A DNA stretch of 64,000 bases. Origin: Hydnum rufescens UP504. Its lineage: Eukaryota > Basidiomycota > Agaricomycetes > Cantharellales > Hydnaceae. Numbering within the stretch: position 1 is the stretch's first letter; every line of letters begins with the position of its first letter. The position numbers and the translations under genes were made by a program. The stretch is taken from NCBI GenBank assembly GCA_014904985.1, contig MU128932.1, forward strand, positions 5,360 through 69,359, in the 5' to 3' direction. Of the stretch, positions 47,017-57,878 are shown in pieces. Below the pieces are notes generated by a model. It was not told the origin of the DNA, did not search any database, and saw only the letters and a program-made list of their open reading frames with translations.

Positions 47017-48904
47017 AGGTTGGGAGACTACTGATGATGCGGTCGTGACACGCGGTTTCTGACCTCCCAAAATGTCTCGCTTGAAATGGGCTCCCAATCC
47101 GATTCTCTCGACAATCGGGCAAATGCCGCTCTTTCTGTACGCCAGAAATTCGGACCCCACGGCACTACACTTTGGACCACGAGCTCTACGTCGATTGAGA
47201 TTACTGCGGGCCACGCAGCAAGGCACAATAGAAGCTTACGAACCCCTTCCGCACCTCCGCATATATCCTGCTCTGACCCAAGGCTGCGGTCGAAATAGGC
47301 ATCCTTTGACCAAACTTCGCGGATCACCAAAGCATCTTTCATACATGTCAGAGGGACAAAGAGAAGATGGAGGAATACGGAGTTGGGTGAGCAGGGCCGA
47401 GATAGAAGTCCCAAGGACACCCCCCCATCCAATGGCAAGATAACAGTTGTCCTCAGCCAACCAGAAAGGAGAAGGAAGCGACGGCTTGATCAATACTGTG
47501 TGACAAGCGTGACTCTCCGCTGATAAAAGCAGCGCTCAAGACGCGGCATGCAAAACGGTGCTGTATGGATGGACAGACGTCCGGGGATTCTATGAGCATC
47601 TCATGGACTCCCTAGGACAACCACAATTGATGTGGCAGTTAAAAATCCGAAAGTACAAAAACCGAGAGTGAAGTCATCCCTCATGGCTAAACACCTGGAG
47701 GCACAGAATAATATTAATTAAGAATGCTAAATATCCAATGAAGAAGCGAGCGGTACGCTTTCGCACGGCCTTCCTGGGTGATTGTGCAGCAAAAGAGAGA
47801 ACCCGCTGAGAATGAGGTGAATACGCAAATAAACTACCACAAAAGGGATAGGCCTATGTAGGTGGTGCTCTATGAAGCTAAAATGGATGGAATCCTTGTT
47901 GGTCTTTTGAACCAAAAATGTGTGAACCGCAGATGCCAATAATGCCCATCGGGTTCCTGGAGCAGCATCCCCCTAAGAGTGCCAACGAGAATATTGCTTG
48001 TTACCAGGGGGCTCAGTCTACCTCCGTAAGGCTGGATGGCATCCTAGCTGATAATCTTGCTCCGGTTATGCCCACCGATCTCCGACCGGTGGTGTAAATT
48101 GGGAATGTTTGCTCCCATTTGTCAACTACTGTAGGGTCCAGTATACACCTATCAATCCACGAGGCTGTATGTACCCAAATAAGTAATTCGGTCGATAACG
48201 CAATATGAGGGCTGTGACAACCATCTTGTCCCTGGGATCTACTGTATGGAGCTTACTCATTACATTTCCCCCAACATACTTCACACTCCATGCGTGTATG
48301 AGCTACATTGTCTCTGGCTCACCACGATGACATTCGGATTGACACCGGTTGACGGACAATAGCGAAAAACCCCAATTCTCCGAGATCAAGCAACCTGCGG
48401 CTACTCATGACCAACTTGTGGGTTACAGTAATGAAAGTCTCAGACAACCCCACACAATTTTTAGTGACCTTGGAAGTCACTTCAAATGTCTAATTGCCTA
48501 TTACGGGAGAATCCGGGAAATGCCGTTCAGGGCCTTGGGAGTCTGCAGAACCAATTTGACTTCCCTGTCAGACACTTCGATAGGTGACTGATGATGACTG
48601 AGCCAACTTAGTTTTCCTTACCATTCTTTGCGATCCTGTGGGAAGCGACAAAACGCCCACAATATTTTGCGAGTCGTGTCGCCTGCTAAACGTCGTTGGT
48701 TCATTTCTACTGCACTCCAGGTTCATGATAATGACACACTCATTTTGTTTTGCTCCAACAGAGATGATTTGCATGGAGGCGGGCAGGAGTTTTGGCACAT
48801 TGACATTGACAGTTTTTTAATCGCCTTCGCGTGATTACACTATCCGGCCTATAAAGTCCAATGGTTGTCGAATCTACCCCACAGCTTCTTCTCCAAACCT
48901 CAAC
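47017..48904. other. Unassigned region
   Basis: Nearly 1.9 kb without a recognised gene. Overlapping frames on both strands at 47028-47443 (136 codons minus, 123 plus) are open, but neither resembles a known family. A small inverted repeat CCACCG/CGGTGG is at about 48072-48092. The last few hundred bases are presumably the promoter of the dehydrogenase gene. Confidence 0.4.
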
Positions 48905-49935
48905 ATGCCTTCCTACTTAATCACTGGTGCCTCCCGCGGCTTGGGTCTTGCGATGACCGAGAAGCTCGTGAGTTTGCCAGTCCTCGACGGTGGGAGGCGT
49001 GTGGCCCATACATTTTCTCTAGCTCGAAGATCCCAACAATGTCGTAGTCGCAACCGCTCGCGACACTACTGCCTCTGGACTCAAGGCCCTTGAAGCAACG
49101 ACTCCAAAGGAGCGTCTTCACCTCGTCACGCTCGATGTTTCCAAGGAGGAAGTATTCCCGGCTGCGGTCGCAGCCGCAGAAGCCGTCCTTCCCAACGGCC
49201 TCGACTACTTGATTGTCAACGCTGGTGTGGACCACCAAACTTTGAAGACCTTCGGCAATGATGTGTGAGTCTCAGAACGCCCTTGTGGCCGACCGCGGCC
49301 CTCCCCATCCAACTTCTCAAGACCCTACACAATAGGGATTTCAAATTATTCCAAGAGGAATTCTTTGTCAACGCTATCGCTCCCGCAATCACCGTGCGCT
49401 CGTTCACCCCTCTCCTGAACCAGGGGACAGCCAAGAAAGTCTTGTTTATGGGCACCGTGTTGGGATCCCTGACACTAGCAGAAAGTGTGCCAATGCTCGG
49501 TGAATCAGGGTCTTCCCTATATTTATGTTCTCCGCCCGAACCGGCTTACTCATTTGCGTACTCTTGACTTTGCAGCCGATACGTACTCTGTTGGAAAAGC
49601 CGCGATGAACATGGTCGTCCGAAAATACGCTGGAGCCCTCAAGGCTCAAGGATCTGATATCCTCTTGATTTCTGTTTTCCCCGGTGCGTCCTTTGCGATC
49701 TGAATCTGTGTGGGGATTAGTCGGCTTAGGATTCTTGCTGTACGGTGGATTAGGCCTGGTCCCTGTGACGGCAATAGGGCAATCCCTCATCGAATATTTG
49801 GACAAATATGCCCCCGATTACCCCAGAACTCCGCTCGATGAGTCTATCCAAGGCACCATCGATGTCCTCCACACCTTCACGAAGGAAGAGCATGGCTCAT
49901 TCGTCAACTGGAAACACGAGAGTTGTCCCTGGTAA
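48905..49935 (+). CDS. Short-chain dehydrogenase/reductase, 5 exons
   Basis: NAD(P)-dependent oxidoreductase of the SDR superfamily; probably cytosolic, substrate not predictable. Exons 48905-48967, 49023-49264, 49336-49499, 49576-49683 and 49754-49935 sum to 759 nt, 252 residues, the usual size for classical SDRs. All introns are GT-AG, 55-76 nt. The cofactor motif TGASRGLG is at residues 7-14, the NAG structural motif follows (YLIVNAGVD), and the catalytic YxxxK is present as YSVGK with upstream serines in GTVLGSL. After SVFPG the usual loop follows (exon 5 starts LVPVTAIGQSLIEYL). The ATG is preceded by CAAC and is the only start giving the complete Rossmann motif. Closest in layout to fungal carbonyl reductase-like SDRs. 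Confidence 0.9.
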
Positions 49936-50553
49936 CAAAACGTCGATCTTGGATCATGCTTTATATTTGTATACGACTCGTAATGAACCGAATTGTTCTT
50001 TTTTTTTTTTTGGTGACCCCACGACCCCACGGGGCTGGGCCTAGTCAAATAGTGGTGCAGCACTTTCCTCTGTAACTAGACGCCGTCTGTATTAATCAAT
50101 ACACTTGGCTTGCGCATGCACGGAGGGTGGGAAACGGTGGAGCGTGAGTCTGCGCGTTTCAGGATATTGCCGACTTAGCCATTATTCAGGTTTCCGTGGG
50201 CGCGTGCAATAGATAACGGCAAGTAGCAAATCCTTCGGCGATGGGGATCGGTGTTGTTGGTGTTGCGCTCGATGTATTCTGCTTCTGGGAATAGACGCTG
50301 ATATTTTGCAATCGATATAGCTACATCTCACCTCCAATTTGCACCTCTTGTCTCAAGAGTACATCTGCCCCTTACTTTCAGCACGAATGAACTGGCCACC
50401 GAACCTGACACTGATTCAGACCCGTTGGTATTACTATGACAGAGGAATAGACTTCAATGCCATTTCCAACTGCAGTAGTTAACCAATACACAAGAGAACC
50501 ACGTCCATATGTCTTTCCCGATCTGGGAGGTATTGCGAGTTTGTTTCACAACG
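49936..50553. other. Convergent intergenic region
   Basis: About 620 bp between the ends of two convergent genes. It holds a run of 12 or more T at about 49999 and probable polyadenylation regions of both genes. Nothing else is recognised. Confidence 0.6.
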
Positions 50554-51742
50554 CTAATCAGTTCGTTTATTGGATTTAGAGCCTGTGACTTGGTTATATT
50601 CGGTAGCCAGTCGATCGAATTCATCTGCTTGTTGTTTCGCCTGCTTCTTGAGAGTTTCTAATTCGGGCAGGATGAGTTTCAGGGACAGTAAAAGGCAAGA
50701 ATAAGTCAGTACGGAACGGACAGCCATAGAAGAAAAAAAGGATGCACGAACCGAAATCTCGATCCTTGGCTTCCAGAGCAGCCAACTTGGCCTTGAGATC
50801 ATCAATTTGGGCTTTTTGCTCCTGTGACGCGATCGTAGATTTGGAAGAACTTGCAGTCTTGGCGTTTCCAACGAACAAACACAAAGGAAAACGTGTGAAT
50901 ATCGACGATTCGACTGCGGAGATAATAGATACACACCAATTTCTTCAGTTTCGCATTTTCATCCTGGACACGGACCAGGTCGAGGAGAATATAAAATGTT
51001 CGCGTAAGGATCAACGAGAGGAAGAGCGTAAAGCCTGTAAGGTACATGTTGCGTTGGGCGCTAGCAGAAGTAGGTCGAAAAGGGATCACTTGGTACATTG
51101 TGTGTCATAGAAGAACAGAGGACTTACTAGAATCTTCTAGCAGCAAGATTTGTTTCAGTTCGTACATCCTGGACGACCTCCTTCCCATGTGCCCCATCGG
51201 ACTGGGCGCTGATGCGTAACATTCGCTGCACCGAATCTATGCATAGATAAAATAAAGTTGAGCTATTTTCGTAAATGGTTTAAAGCGAGGCAAAGGCTAT
51301 ACATACCAAGAAACAGTATTGCTACGAATCTGGTTCAACGCCAAGGATTGAGAAATAAGGCACAGCCAGACTGACGACTGCGGAAGAGTACCTACATGAA
51401 TGATATTTTCAATCCGTACGCAAACTATCGTAGGACGTTAGAAGTTAAGACGCGAAGAGGAGACCGCAGGAATGGGTGGACGCTGGACTCGCCTTGGCAA
51501 CAAGCGGATTTTCGCTTAAGAAGGTGAACAGCTTCTTGCGAAGACTGAGTGGGAGTGGGAGAACAAGCAGACAAAATGTAGCCATCTGGGGAAAACACTA
51601 TGAGTATGGTTGCAATGCTGTGTATTTACTCCCATTACCTCGCCTGTCATAAGGAGAAAGGTCAGGCTGTTGGTGGCATAAGTTAGCCACGGAGCGTTGG
51701 GAAAAGGTATGTAAACAGGACGAACGTATAGTAGACAGTCAT
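50554..51742 (-). CDS. BAP31/Yet-family ER membrane protein
   Basis: ER membrane protein of the B-cell receptor-associated protein 31 family (yeast Yet1/Yet3), which helps sort membrane cargo leaving the ER. Spliced N-terminus: MTVYYTLTFLLMTGE (51742-51726 plus 51666-51639), then MATFCLLVLPLPLSLRKKLF (from 51585), FAYGLKISF (from 51424), ILFLDSVQRML, then YAQRNMYLTGFTLFLSLIL. That gives three membrane segments followed by a coiled coil rich in Lys/Ala/Glu (SQEQKAQIDDLKAKLAALEA and LKKQAKQQADEFDRLA). The protein ends KRTD, a degenerate dilysine-type ER retrieval tail. Nine or so exons; intron 3 (51492-51425) appears to be GC-AG with donor AAG/GCGAGT and branch CTAAC. The start was chosen because it restores the family N-terminus exactly. 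Confidence 0.85.
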
Positions 51743-51845
51743 GTTTATTCGTTCTTGTTGGATTAGTACGGGCTTGAATAAAACTCTGGTGCGCCGCAAT
51801 AAAAGCGATGAGAGACGTCACTTCCACAAAGCTAGAGATTCGGCA
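51743..51845. promoter_or_regulatory. 103-bp bidirectional promoter
   Basis: The starts of the BAP31-like gene (minus) and the TFIIE beta gene (plus) are only 103 bp apart, so both 5' regions and core promoters must share this space or overlap each other's transcripts. No TATA box is evident. Confidence 0.6.
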
Positions 51846-53142
51846 ATGTCCAGTGCACCCATGGCAGATTCCGAACCATCATCCTCCATCAGACCCCATG
51901 CCTTGGAACTCAATCCCAACTATGAACGTAAAAAGAAAAAGCGCGTCAAGCATGGTGGGCTAAATACTGTTTCTTTGGCTACGGATTCATCCAACTAATC
52001 GATATCGTTGCGTGCGTAGACGTCGTATACTCACAACCTGTGGACCAAGGGATAGGAAAACATGCAAACACCCAGTTCTTCTTCATCCTAGATACCCTAA
52101 AGGTGTGATACCCTCCTGTCAGCTATCACTCCGTCCTTCATTCAATTGGAAAATAGAAAAGAAATGGACCAATGAGTCTCCGCGAGTTGTCGATAATGAC
52201 CGAATCGGTCCTTGAAACAGACCCAGAAATGCTCGCTCGATTCGAAGCACATGAGAATGTCATTAAAAACCCTATCAATGGCCTCTATTCATATCGGGTG
52301 CGTTCCTCGTCTTCATCCCTTTGAATGACTCGCACCCGACATCTCAGAATTCCCAGCCTTGCCACCTCACTAATTCCATCTTATGCCGCCCCCGTAGATT
52401 GAGCACGAAACCTTTGCCACTCGGGACGATCTCCTGAAAGAAATAAAATCTCACACTCGACGTGGGGGTGGCCTCTCCGTCGCCTTGCTCAAACAGACAT
52501 GGTCCGGGGCTCCAGCCGTCATCGAAGAACTAGAGAAGGAGGGACTCGTACTCGTCACGCGGACCGGCGGACCCTCCAGAGATGCGAATGGGAATAAAGA
52601 CCCCAGTGGGTTAGGAAAGGACAATGGAGGGCCTCGAGAAAGAGTACCCAAGATGGTCTTTTGGAATGATATTCCACCCACGGATGGTGGAAAACAGGTC
52701 GAGTCAGGTGCGTTGTTCAGCCTCTACTTCTCGTTTGGTTTCTTTAATGTAGTGGGGTCGCGGGAGATGACCCCCGATTCTGAATGCGGTCACCTCTTCC
52801 CTCCTTCCTTCCTTTCGTTCGTTTCATTCTGAATCCTCCCTGGCTCATAACCCACCATCAGAATTCCTTGAAATGTGGCAATCCTTAAAATGGCCCACCG
52901 AGGCAGACCTCCCGGCAGCGCTCGATTCAATTGGTCAAACTCCTGCCCGCACTTCCGCTAGCACCGGTGTGGACGGTGGTGGTGGGATAAATGGGAAGGC
53001 CAAAGGGAGGAAGGGCAAAAGAGGGTCAAGAGCGAGGGTCACAAAGATCCAGAATACTCACTTGAAGGGTATCGATTTAACGAAGGATTATGTTCCTCCT
53101 CCCCCTTCGTCGGGCTTTCCTGGTACGTCGGGGTCAAAGTAA
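51846..53142 (+). CDS. TFIIE beta subunit (general transcription factor)
   Basis: Small subunit of TFIIE, which recruits TFIIH and stabilises promoter opening by RNA polymerase II in the nucleus. Exons 51846-51954, 52020-52102, 52157-52297, 52398-52707 and 52862-53142 total 924 nt, 307 residues, the usual fungal length. A basic patch KKKKRVKH ends exon 1. The first winged helix is VYSQPVDQGIGKHANTQFFF, ILDTLK, MSLRELSIMTE and NPINGLYSYR. The second contains RGGGLSVALLKQTWSGAP and IEELEKEGLVLVTRT, then MVFWNDIPP and EFLEMWQSLKWP. The C-terminus holds the family element TKIQNTHLKGIDLTKDYVP after a Gly/Lys/Arg-rich linker. The first intron's donor (51955) is one of two possible in the same phase. 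Confidence 0.93.
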
Positions 53143-53378
53143 AAGATCTTAGAATAGGACCGAGGGACAATTCCCGTCATTGTCCGGCCACCTTCCCTGT
53201 TAATTATGCATTCAAATCACACGTCTGCCCCCCATTGTTAGACTCAAGGTTCCCATTGCCAGTACAGTAGTGCAGTGATGTTACAGTAAGTTCGTACATA
53301 TACAGCCATAAGATCCATTACCACACCGCACCCAACTTGGCCATGAATCGCCTTTTCCTCCTCGCCATAGAGCGCATC
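53143..53378. other. Convergent intergenic region
   Basis: About 240 bp between the stop codons of TFIIE beta (plus) and the PPR-like gene (minus); it presumably holds both 3' ends. No other signal is seen. Confidence 0.6.
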
Positions 53379-56378
53379 TCAACCTCCCAGATCGTTCTGG
53401 GTTTTCTTTGGCGCACGCTTCCGCAAATCCTTCTGCGACCGTCTCCACCTTGCCCTTCTCTGCTCAAGCTCCCGTTCGTACTCACGACGTCGCGGAGAAC
53501 CTGGCTCGCCGGCGTGGAACGCCCTAGCTTTGGCAATCTCAAATTCCGTGGGGCAGTGTTTCTTTCCCACCCAATCATAGATCCACGCCTTCAACGTGCC
53601 ATACGGACTCTCATCAGGAGACTGTCCTATCAGTTCCTCCATGAAAGGCGCACCGCTGCCAACTTCCGCGAAATGCATCAACGCCATGCGGAGCGTGTTG
53701 CGAGAGGGAAAGATTTCGAGAGCCCGCTGCCATGCAAGGGCTTGAGGAATCTCGGACTCCAGGCCGTGGTTGCAAAGTAGACGCATGTAGGCATCGAACG
53801 CACGTCGACTGGGCACAATATCGTAATATGTCCCGATCCCGATCCCCAGTCTTCCGAGTCCCCCTTCGTTCGAGGAACCTCTGGCGTCGGACGATGCAAA
53901 TTTAGCCTTCAGAAGAGGGGCGAAGCCATCTGGATTCGCTACTGCTGGGATGGGTACATGTTTCAGGGATGGATAATTGCCGAGTATGACTTCCCGGAAA
54001 ATATCGCGGGCTCGTTGCCAGGCTATCTGGCTACCCCACCAGAATCCGTTGCCAGAAGTTCGCTTCTGCATTAGGATCGTGCGAATGCGGCCGGAGAGCT
54101 CCTCGGCATCCTCTTCCTTACTGGTAGCTCCGAGGCTGGGACGCCGAGAAGTCCAGTTCCATCCTAGCATATCCAGCATACCCCGAGCGCTCTCTCGCGT
54201 GCTGTATGAGGATGCAGCGAGTAATATGGTGTTGAGGGTCTGATCATTTGGTCGGACCCCGTATATAGCCTCCATATTATCCCAAAGCATGTAAGCCACG
54301 TCGGGTCGTCCCAAATGTCCAAGAATCCGGATGTAATCGGTGAGTAGAACAACATCCAGCCTTCTCTGTCTTTGGGGGTGATCTTCAATCTTGTGTGCAA
54401 TACGCATCGCAACAGGGGGTTCGGCGGAGTCGAGGCAGCCAGTGGCGTGAACAATATCAGGAAACAACCGTTGCGCCCGCGTGGTGTCACGCTTCCGCAG
54501 ATACCGATCAGTGACGAATGAAATAGACTGCAAATCATCGTCTGGAATCCGCAAGGCATTGCCCTTGACTGCCACTGAATCGAAGAGATCGAATGCGTCG
54601 AGCAGTCTTCCCGACTCAGCCAACACCCGGACACCAGCTGAAACGGCCATGAGGTCGAGAGGACCGGAAACACCACTCGCAAGATACTCCTCCCAAATTC
54701 GCATCGCGTTATTCCGGTCACCCTTTTTGACGAGCCCACGCACAATAGAAGTGAGAGCTGGAATGTCTAGCTTGGCCTTCCCAGACCCTACTACGGCTTC
54801 AAACGAGTCGACGAGCTTGGAGGCCGGGAAGCCTGTCTGCGCAGCGAGAGCTGTAAACATCGTAGACCACAATCGGTCCTTCCATCTGGAGTCTTCAATA
54901 AGCTGGGCCATATCCAGATCGTCGCCGACGGCGTCCTCGTGTGTTTGGAGACGGCGGAAGTAAGCGAATAAAGCATGAGGAAAGCGCTCCGGATCACGAG
55001 AACGGTGATCACGAGTAAAGGAAGAGAGTAGAATAGCATTAAGTGAGGAAATGAGCTCTCGGTTTATCCGCCCACGGCTGGTGACATTGACAGGAAGTGG
55101 GGGTGTCTGAATAGAATCGGCAGTAGGATGGGCACCAATCTGGTCAGAAGTAAACTGACTTTTCGGCGCAGGCGGACGAGCAACTGGAGAATTTGAGGGT
55201 GTGGCATACGCATTCTTGTTGTATCCTGAAGATATCGGGACAATGGGGATCCGGGCCTCGATACGCTGACGCCGGATCTTATCAACCCAAATGCCAGTTT
55301 GCAATGTGTTTCCGGTCGACGCTGAGGCACGAACGTGGGATTTGAAGAGTGCATCAGTGAACTCGATTGGCTCATCTATATGCTCCCCGGAGGTTTCCAT
55401 GAGCCGTAACTGCTTTTCCTTCCGATGGTTCAAGATGAAATGAGTGATCGAAGAGGACGGAGGAGGCACGGAGCGAATGATGAGTGTAGCTGTCGCTTCG
55501 TCGCTAATATCAATGTCGCGTCTTCGCATTGTTTCTAAAACACGTAAGATTTGAGTGTCTTTTTGATACAGGAGTCCTGACACGGTGCGGTGCTTGCGAT
55601 AAGGGTCATAACCACGAGGCGAGGTGAAAACCAGAGTCTCTCCGCGAGGGGTACGAATGAGAGCACGGAGAATGGCGTGATAGTCGACGAGTCTTACTTC
55701 GACACTGGGCAGCACAAGAAATATGTCGATAAGAGATGGAAGAATAGAGAGTACGGTGAATTGGGCGCTAGCGTCAATCAAATGACGAATCAAAGGGACC
55801 CTCGCGTGTCCGAGCGACGTATTGGCGATGTGGGGTATAACGAGGTCAAGAGCAAAGGTGATATCCCAAGGCATGTTAATTTTAGTGCTGACGAGTGACA
55901 AAACCAGCCAATACGGATGGCTATGGAGGCGTTGAATCCGGTCACCAACAGTGGGAACATTCTTTGCGTCTCTGAGACGACGTGCGCGGGACTCAAAAAT
56001 ACTAGGAGTAGTAGACAGCCCGTAAGACGCATTGGAAATAGCATCTTGCAAGGTCCGCGCTATGAGAGCATTACGCCAGCGAAGAAACTGAAATTCATCA
56101 ATAGCATGTGTTTGGAGGATGGCCCGAATCTCTCTCTGGCGCTCGGGTTGGGGAATGAGATCAGGGAGAGACCATACCGCATCCTCTGTATAACGCGTAG
56201 AGACGAAAGTTGCAATGAACTTGGATATGTCAAACTGATGATGGATCCGCCTTCGATTCCAACAAAAATGTTCCACGCTCAACGTGAGACGTCGCGGAAG
56301 CCTTCGAAAAGGGTATAAGTTGCGATAAAACCGTATGCAGGCTGTCCGCAATGGGAATTGGGACGAGCAAAGGATCAT
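53379..56378 (-). CDS. PPR-like mitochondrial protein, single exon
   Basis: A 999-residue open frame with no intron. The N-terminus (residues 1-50) is Arg-rich without acidic residues until about 36, as in mitochondrial targeting peptides. Helical-repeat segments resembling pentatricopeptide repeats are visible at about 543-568 (IVRGLVKKGDRNNAMRIWEE), 580-604 (GVRVLAESGRLLDAFDLFDS) and 679-715 (DYIRILGHLGRPDVAYMLWD). Another is near 870-905. PPR proteins bind organellar RNA and act in its processing or translation; the exact target cannot be told. The last 40 residues are strongly basic (RRREYEREL, RRARWRRSQKDLRK). The start ATG at 56378 is head-to-head with the folate gene, about 200 bp away. 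Confidence 0.8.
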   Translation of the reverse strand: MILCSSQFPLRTACIRFYRNLYPFRRLPRRLTLSVEHFCWNRRRIHHQFDISKFIATFVSTRYTEDAVWSLPDLIPQPERQREIRAILQTHAIDEFQFLRWRNALIARTLQDAISNASYGLSTTPSIFESRARRLRDAKNVPTVGDRIQRLHSHPYWLVLSLVSTKINMPWDITFALDLVIPHIANTSLGHARVPLIRHLIDASAQFTVLSILPSLIDIFLVLPSVEVRLVDYHAILRALIRTPRGETLVFTSPRGYDPYRKHRTVSGLLYQKDTQILRVLETMRRRDIDISDEATATLIIRSVPPPSSSITHFILNHRKEKQLRLMETSGEHIDEPIEFTDALFKSHVRASASTGNTLQTGIWVDKIRRQRIEARIPIVPISSGYNKNAYATPSNSPVARPPAPKSQFTSDQIGAHPTADSIQTPPLPVNVTSRGRINRELISSLNAILLSSFTRDHRSRDPERFPHALFAYFRRLQTHEDAVGDDLDMAQLIEDSRWKDRLWSTMFTALAAQTGFPASKLVDSFEAVVGSGKAKLDIPALTSIVRGLVKKGDRNNAMRIWEEYLASGVSGPLDLMAVSAGVRVLAESGRLLDAFDLFDSVAVKGNALRIPDDDLQSISFVTDRYLRKRDTTRAQRLFPDIVHATGCLDSAEPPVAMRIAHKIEDHPQRQRRLDVVLLTDYIRILGHLGRPDVAYMLWDNMEAIYGVRPNDQTLNTILLAASSYSTRESARGMLDMLGWNWTSRRPSLGATSKEEDAEELSGRIRTILMQKRTSGNGFWWGSQIAWQRARDIFREVILGNYPSLKHVPIPAVANPDGFAPLLKAKFASSDARGSSNEGGLGRLGIGIGTYYDIVPSRRAFDAYMRLLCNHGLESEIPQALAWQRALEIFPSRNTLRMALMHFAEVGSGAPFMEELIGQSPDESPYGTLKAWIYDWVGKKHCPTEFEIAKARAFHAGEPGSPRRREYERELEQRRARWRRSQKDLRKRAPKKTQNDLGG

Positions 56379-56581
56379 GCGCGTTCGAGAAGTTATCTCG
56401 CATATCAGGAAAAGAGATGTGCTACGACACGAGAGCTCCGTTGAGAGAGACCCTCACACAGGCGCTCGACAGACTCACGAGAAGGGAAGCGGCTGTCAGC
56501 CACAAGTGTGCAGCTTTGCACGATCAGTTCCACGGCTTATCCCGATGTCTGCAGGCAGAAGTCACGACTGTCACGTCAAGG
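56379..56581. promoter_or_regulatory. Shared promoter of the PPR-like and folate genes
   Basis: 203 bp separate the two divergent start codons. The plus strand is open through this interval from an ATG at 56351 in frame with the folate gene, so a longer N-terminus is possible, but the 77 added residues do not resemble the enzyme family. Confidence 0.5.
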
Positions 56582-57589
56582 ATGGCCTCTATCCAGACTC
56601 TCCGCTCCCAGAAGAAAGCCTTGAGGTCCTCAATATTGGCGGCCCGAAAGCTGATCCCTTCCGCTTCTGTCAACTCCCAATGTGCTTGTCCTGTCTATTT
56701 CACACTGCATTAGCTTGGACGTTGACACATCCATAGCGGAGCATATAACTCGTAGTGTGCTACAATGCCCCGAATTCAAAGAAAGTGAATCAATTAGCTG
56801 CTACCTATCAATGCCAGGAGAGGTGGACACTTCTGCCATCGTTGATGAGATCCTTCGCCAAGGTACTGGCGACCTCGTCTGATGATAACTCGCACTAACA
56901 TCACTTCTATTGATATTCCTACATACCTGTATGTGGTAAGGCAAGAAGCTCTTCGTTCCCCGGACTGATTCCCCGAGTAACTCTATCGAAATGTTGCGCA
57001 TATACGATGGAGATGATCTTCGATCCTTACCCTCCGGTCTATGGGGAATCCGAGAACCTGGCCCGTCACGTCCCAATGGAGTGGGCCTCCGTGAGAACGG
57101 TACGCCTGCCGTCCCATTTCATTATTGTTGTCGCATGGCCTCCTGGTTTTCCCTTGTGTCACATTCTGATCTGTGATCAAAATGTTCAGCCTTGGACTCG
57201 GGTCTCAGCCTGATACTTATGCCAGGCGTGGCTTTTGACCGTTCCTTCTGTCGAATTGGGTACGGAAAGGGATACTATGATAGGTTTTTATCCTCATACT
57301 CTTCGAAACACGGGCACGTGTTCTTGCGTGCGTCTACTAGCTTGGATTTTGTTACAGATCGAGTCTCTTATCCTACCTTTGGTTCTTGCTCGCAGTTGGC
57401 CTTGCCCTTGCCGAAAACGTTCTAGATTTCAATACCATTCCCACAGGCTCGAACGACTGGAGCGTGCATGGGATTGCCTCGCCTGCGTTCCTAGCTGATG
57501 GAGATACCCGGGGGGAAAGCAAGGAAAACGACATTTCCGGCAATGCGCAGGATTTGACCGCATATTGTATAGCCAGACGCCCCTCTTAA
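56582..57589 (+). CDS. FAU1: 5-formyltetrahydrofolate cyclo-ligase
   Basis: Converts 5-formyltetrahydrofolate to 5,10-methenyltetrahydrofolate with ATP, returning the storage form to one-carbon metabolism. Exons 56582-56681, 56737-56862, 56941-57099, 57190-57327 and 57396-57589 sum to 717 nt, 238 residues, matching the family. Motifs: LRSQKKALRSSILAAR at the N-terminus (basic ATP-binding helix), SCYLSMPGEVDTSAIVDEIL, KKLFVPRTD, LILMPGVAFD, the signature RIGYGKGYYDRFL and LGLALAENVL near the end. All introns are GT-AG, 55-90 nt. The last intron has several possible borders; 57328-57395 is the only choice I found that joins HVFL to LGLALAE in frame. The symbol follows the yeast enzyme. Confidence 0.92.
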
Positions 57590-57878
57590 TTGGATGATGT
57601 TTAATGAAGAGGCTTGTCTGGGATCATCCTTATCGCTTGCTACTATCCATTTCACTACCCCGCATATCTACTGTCCTCCAAGCCAAGACTACCAAAGCGG
57701 CACTGTAGCCTCGATTCGAGAGGGTTCCTAATGCATGCTGGACTAGACAAAAAGACTATTAGAGGTGTGAGTTCTATGGCATGAAGCAGTCCCAAGCTTC
57801 TTATTAACAGTAAGGTACACGAGGGCGATGGAGAACATGTTAATTGAAGAATAGCATTGCTCCACGGAATGAGCATAT

